DNA of 64,000 nucleotides from Melaminivora sp034675505 (GTDB taxonomy: Bacteria; Pseudomonadota; Gammaproteobacteria; Burkholderiales; Burkholderiaceae_C): NCBI GenBank assembly GCA_034675505.1, contig JAUCDD010000045.1, positions 62,001 to 126,000 on the forward strand, given 5' to 3'. Below, piece after piece: positions 63,952 to 64,000 of this stretch. Positions within the stretch are counted from its first letter, which is position 1; each line of letters starts with the position of its first letter. The translations under genes were made by a program, and so were the position numbers. Below the pieces are notes generated by a model. It was given only the letters and a program-made list of their open reading frames with translations, did not search any database and had not been told where the DNA came from.

Positions 63952-64000
63952 ATGCCCGCTCAAAAGTCCGCGAAGTCGCCCAAGTCCACCGCTGCCGCTG
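63952..64000 (+). CDS. rpoD: RNA polymerase sigma70 factor RpoD, 5' end only
   Basis: The first 16 codons, opening MPAQKSAKSPKSTAA, match the N-terminus of RpoD in related bacteria, and the position after dnaG is the classical macromolecular synthesis arrangement. The rest lies beyond the window. Confidence 0.85.
   Translation, partial: MPAQKSAKSPKSTAAA

Noticed and set aside
63750..64000. An open frame with an ATG in the rpoD leader
   Set aside because: It is out of frame with rpoD, runs off the window and has no recognisable motif or good ribosome-binding site.

Overview
The window is high-GC DNA from a betaproteobacterium of the Comamonadaceae type (Acidovorax, Alicycliphilus or Melaminivora are likely relatives). 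This rests on the rpsF-priB-rpsR-rplI order, the CysI-DUF934-CysH-CysD-CysN order, two TPP riboswitches in a thi cluster, and a dispersed intergenic repeat with a GCCGGCG core and a TAGCTAT...ATAGC end. It reads as ordinary chromosome. I saw no phage, insertion sequence, CRISPR array, rRNA or tRNA.

Layout. 0-7.7 kb is core machinery: dnaB, the rpsF-priB-rpsR-rplI operon, and grpE-dnaK-dnaJ with two sigma32-like promoters. 7.8-12.8 kb holds a small membrane protein, an exported FGE-fold protein and the divergent metR/metE pair. 12.9-19.4 kb is a czcICBA heavy-metal efflux operon. 19.5-20.5 kb has a CopD-like membrane protein and a flavodoxin-like protein. 20.5-26.6 kb is a sulfonate/sulfate operon (sbp, ssuE, ssuA, a possible 35-codon gene, ssuD, ssuC, ssuB, molbindin) in which ssuA and ssuD carry many frameshifts. 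26.7-29.5 kb has yggX, a frameshifted mnmC and a membrane protein. 29.7-37.1 kb is assimilatory sulfate reduction (cysI, DUF934, cysH, cysD, cysN) followed by fdxA and a ferredoxin-NADP reductase. 37.2-40.1 kb is a MerR regulator plus a VIT/VWA protein. 40.2-46.0 kb is thiamine metabolism (cytX, thiD, thiO, thiS, thiG, thiE) under two TPP riboswitches. 46.2-49.5 kb is an oxidative-defence operon made of a catalase-fold protein, an uncharacterised protein and a DyP peroxidase. 49.6-64 kb holds pmbA, darP, mog, a zinc-ribbon/nuclease-like protein, a nitroreductase, cysE, trmJ, suhB, an Ldh-family dehydrogenase, a cupin, a Bcr/CflA transporter, an acyl-CoA synthetase, dnaG and the start of rpoD.

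How the genes work together. Sulfur is the main theme. Sulfonates and sulfate enter through ssu and sbp, sulfate is activated by CysDN and reduced by CysH and CysI, CysE makes the serine acceptor, MetE makes methionine, and the thi genes use sulfur for the thiazole ring. No cysJ is present, so the nearby ferredoxin and ferredoxin reductase may feed electrons to CysI.

Two features cut across the window. First, six genes contain frameshifts: a +1 C in a C run in mnmC, pmbA and the Bcr/CflA transporter, an extra CCAG unit in thiE, and multiple small indels in ssuA and ssuD. These could be sequencing errors or real. Second, dispersed repeats appear to have been absorbed in frame into cysN and trmJ.
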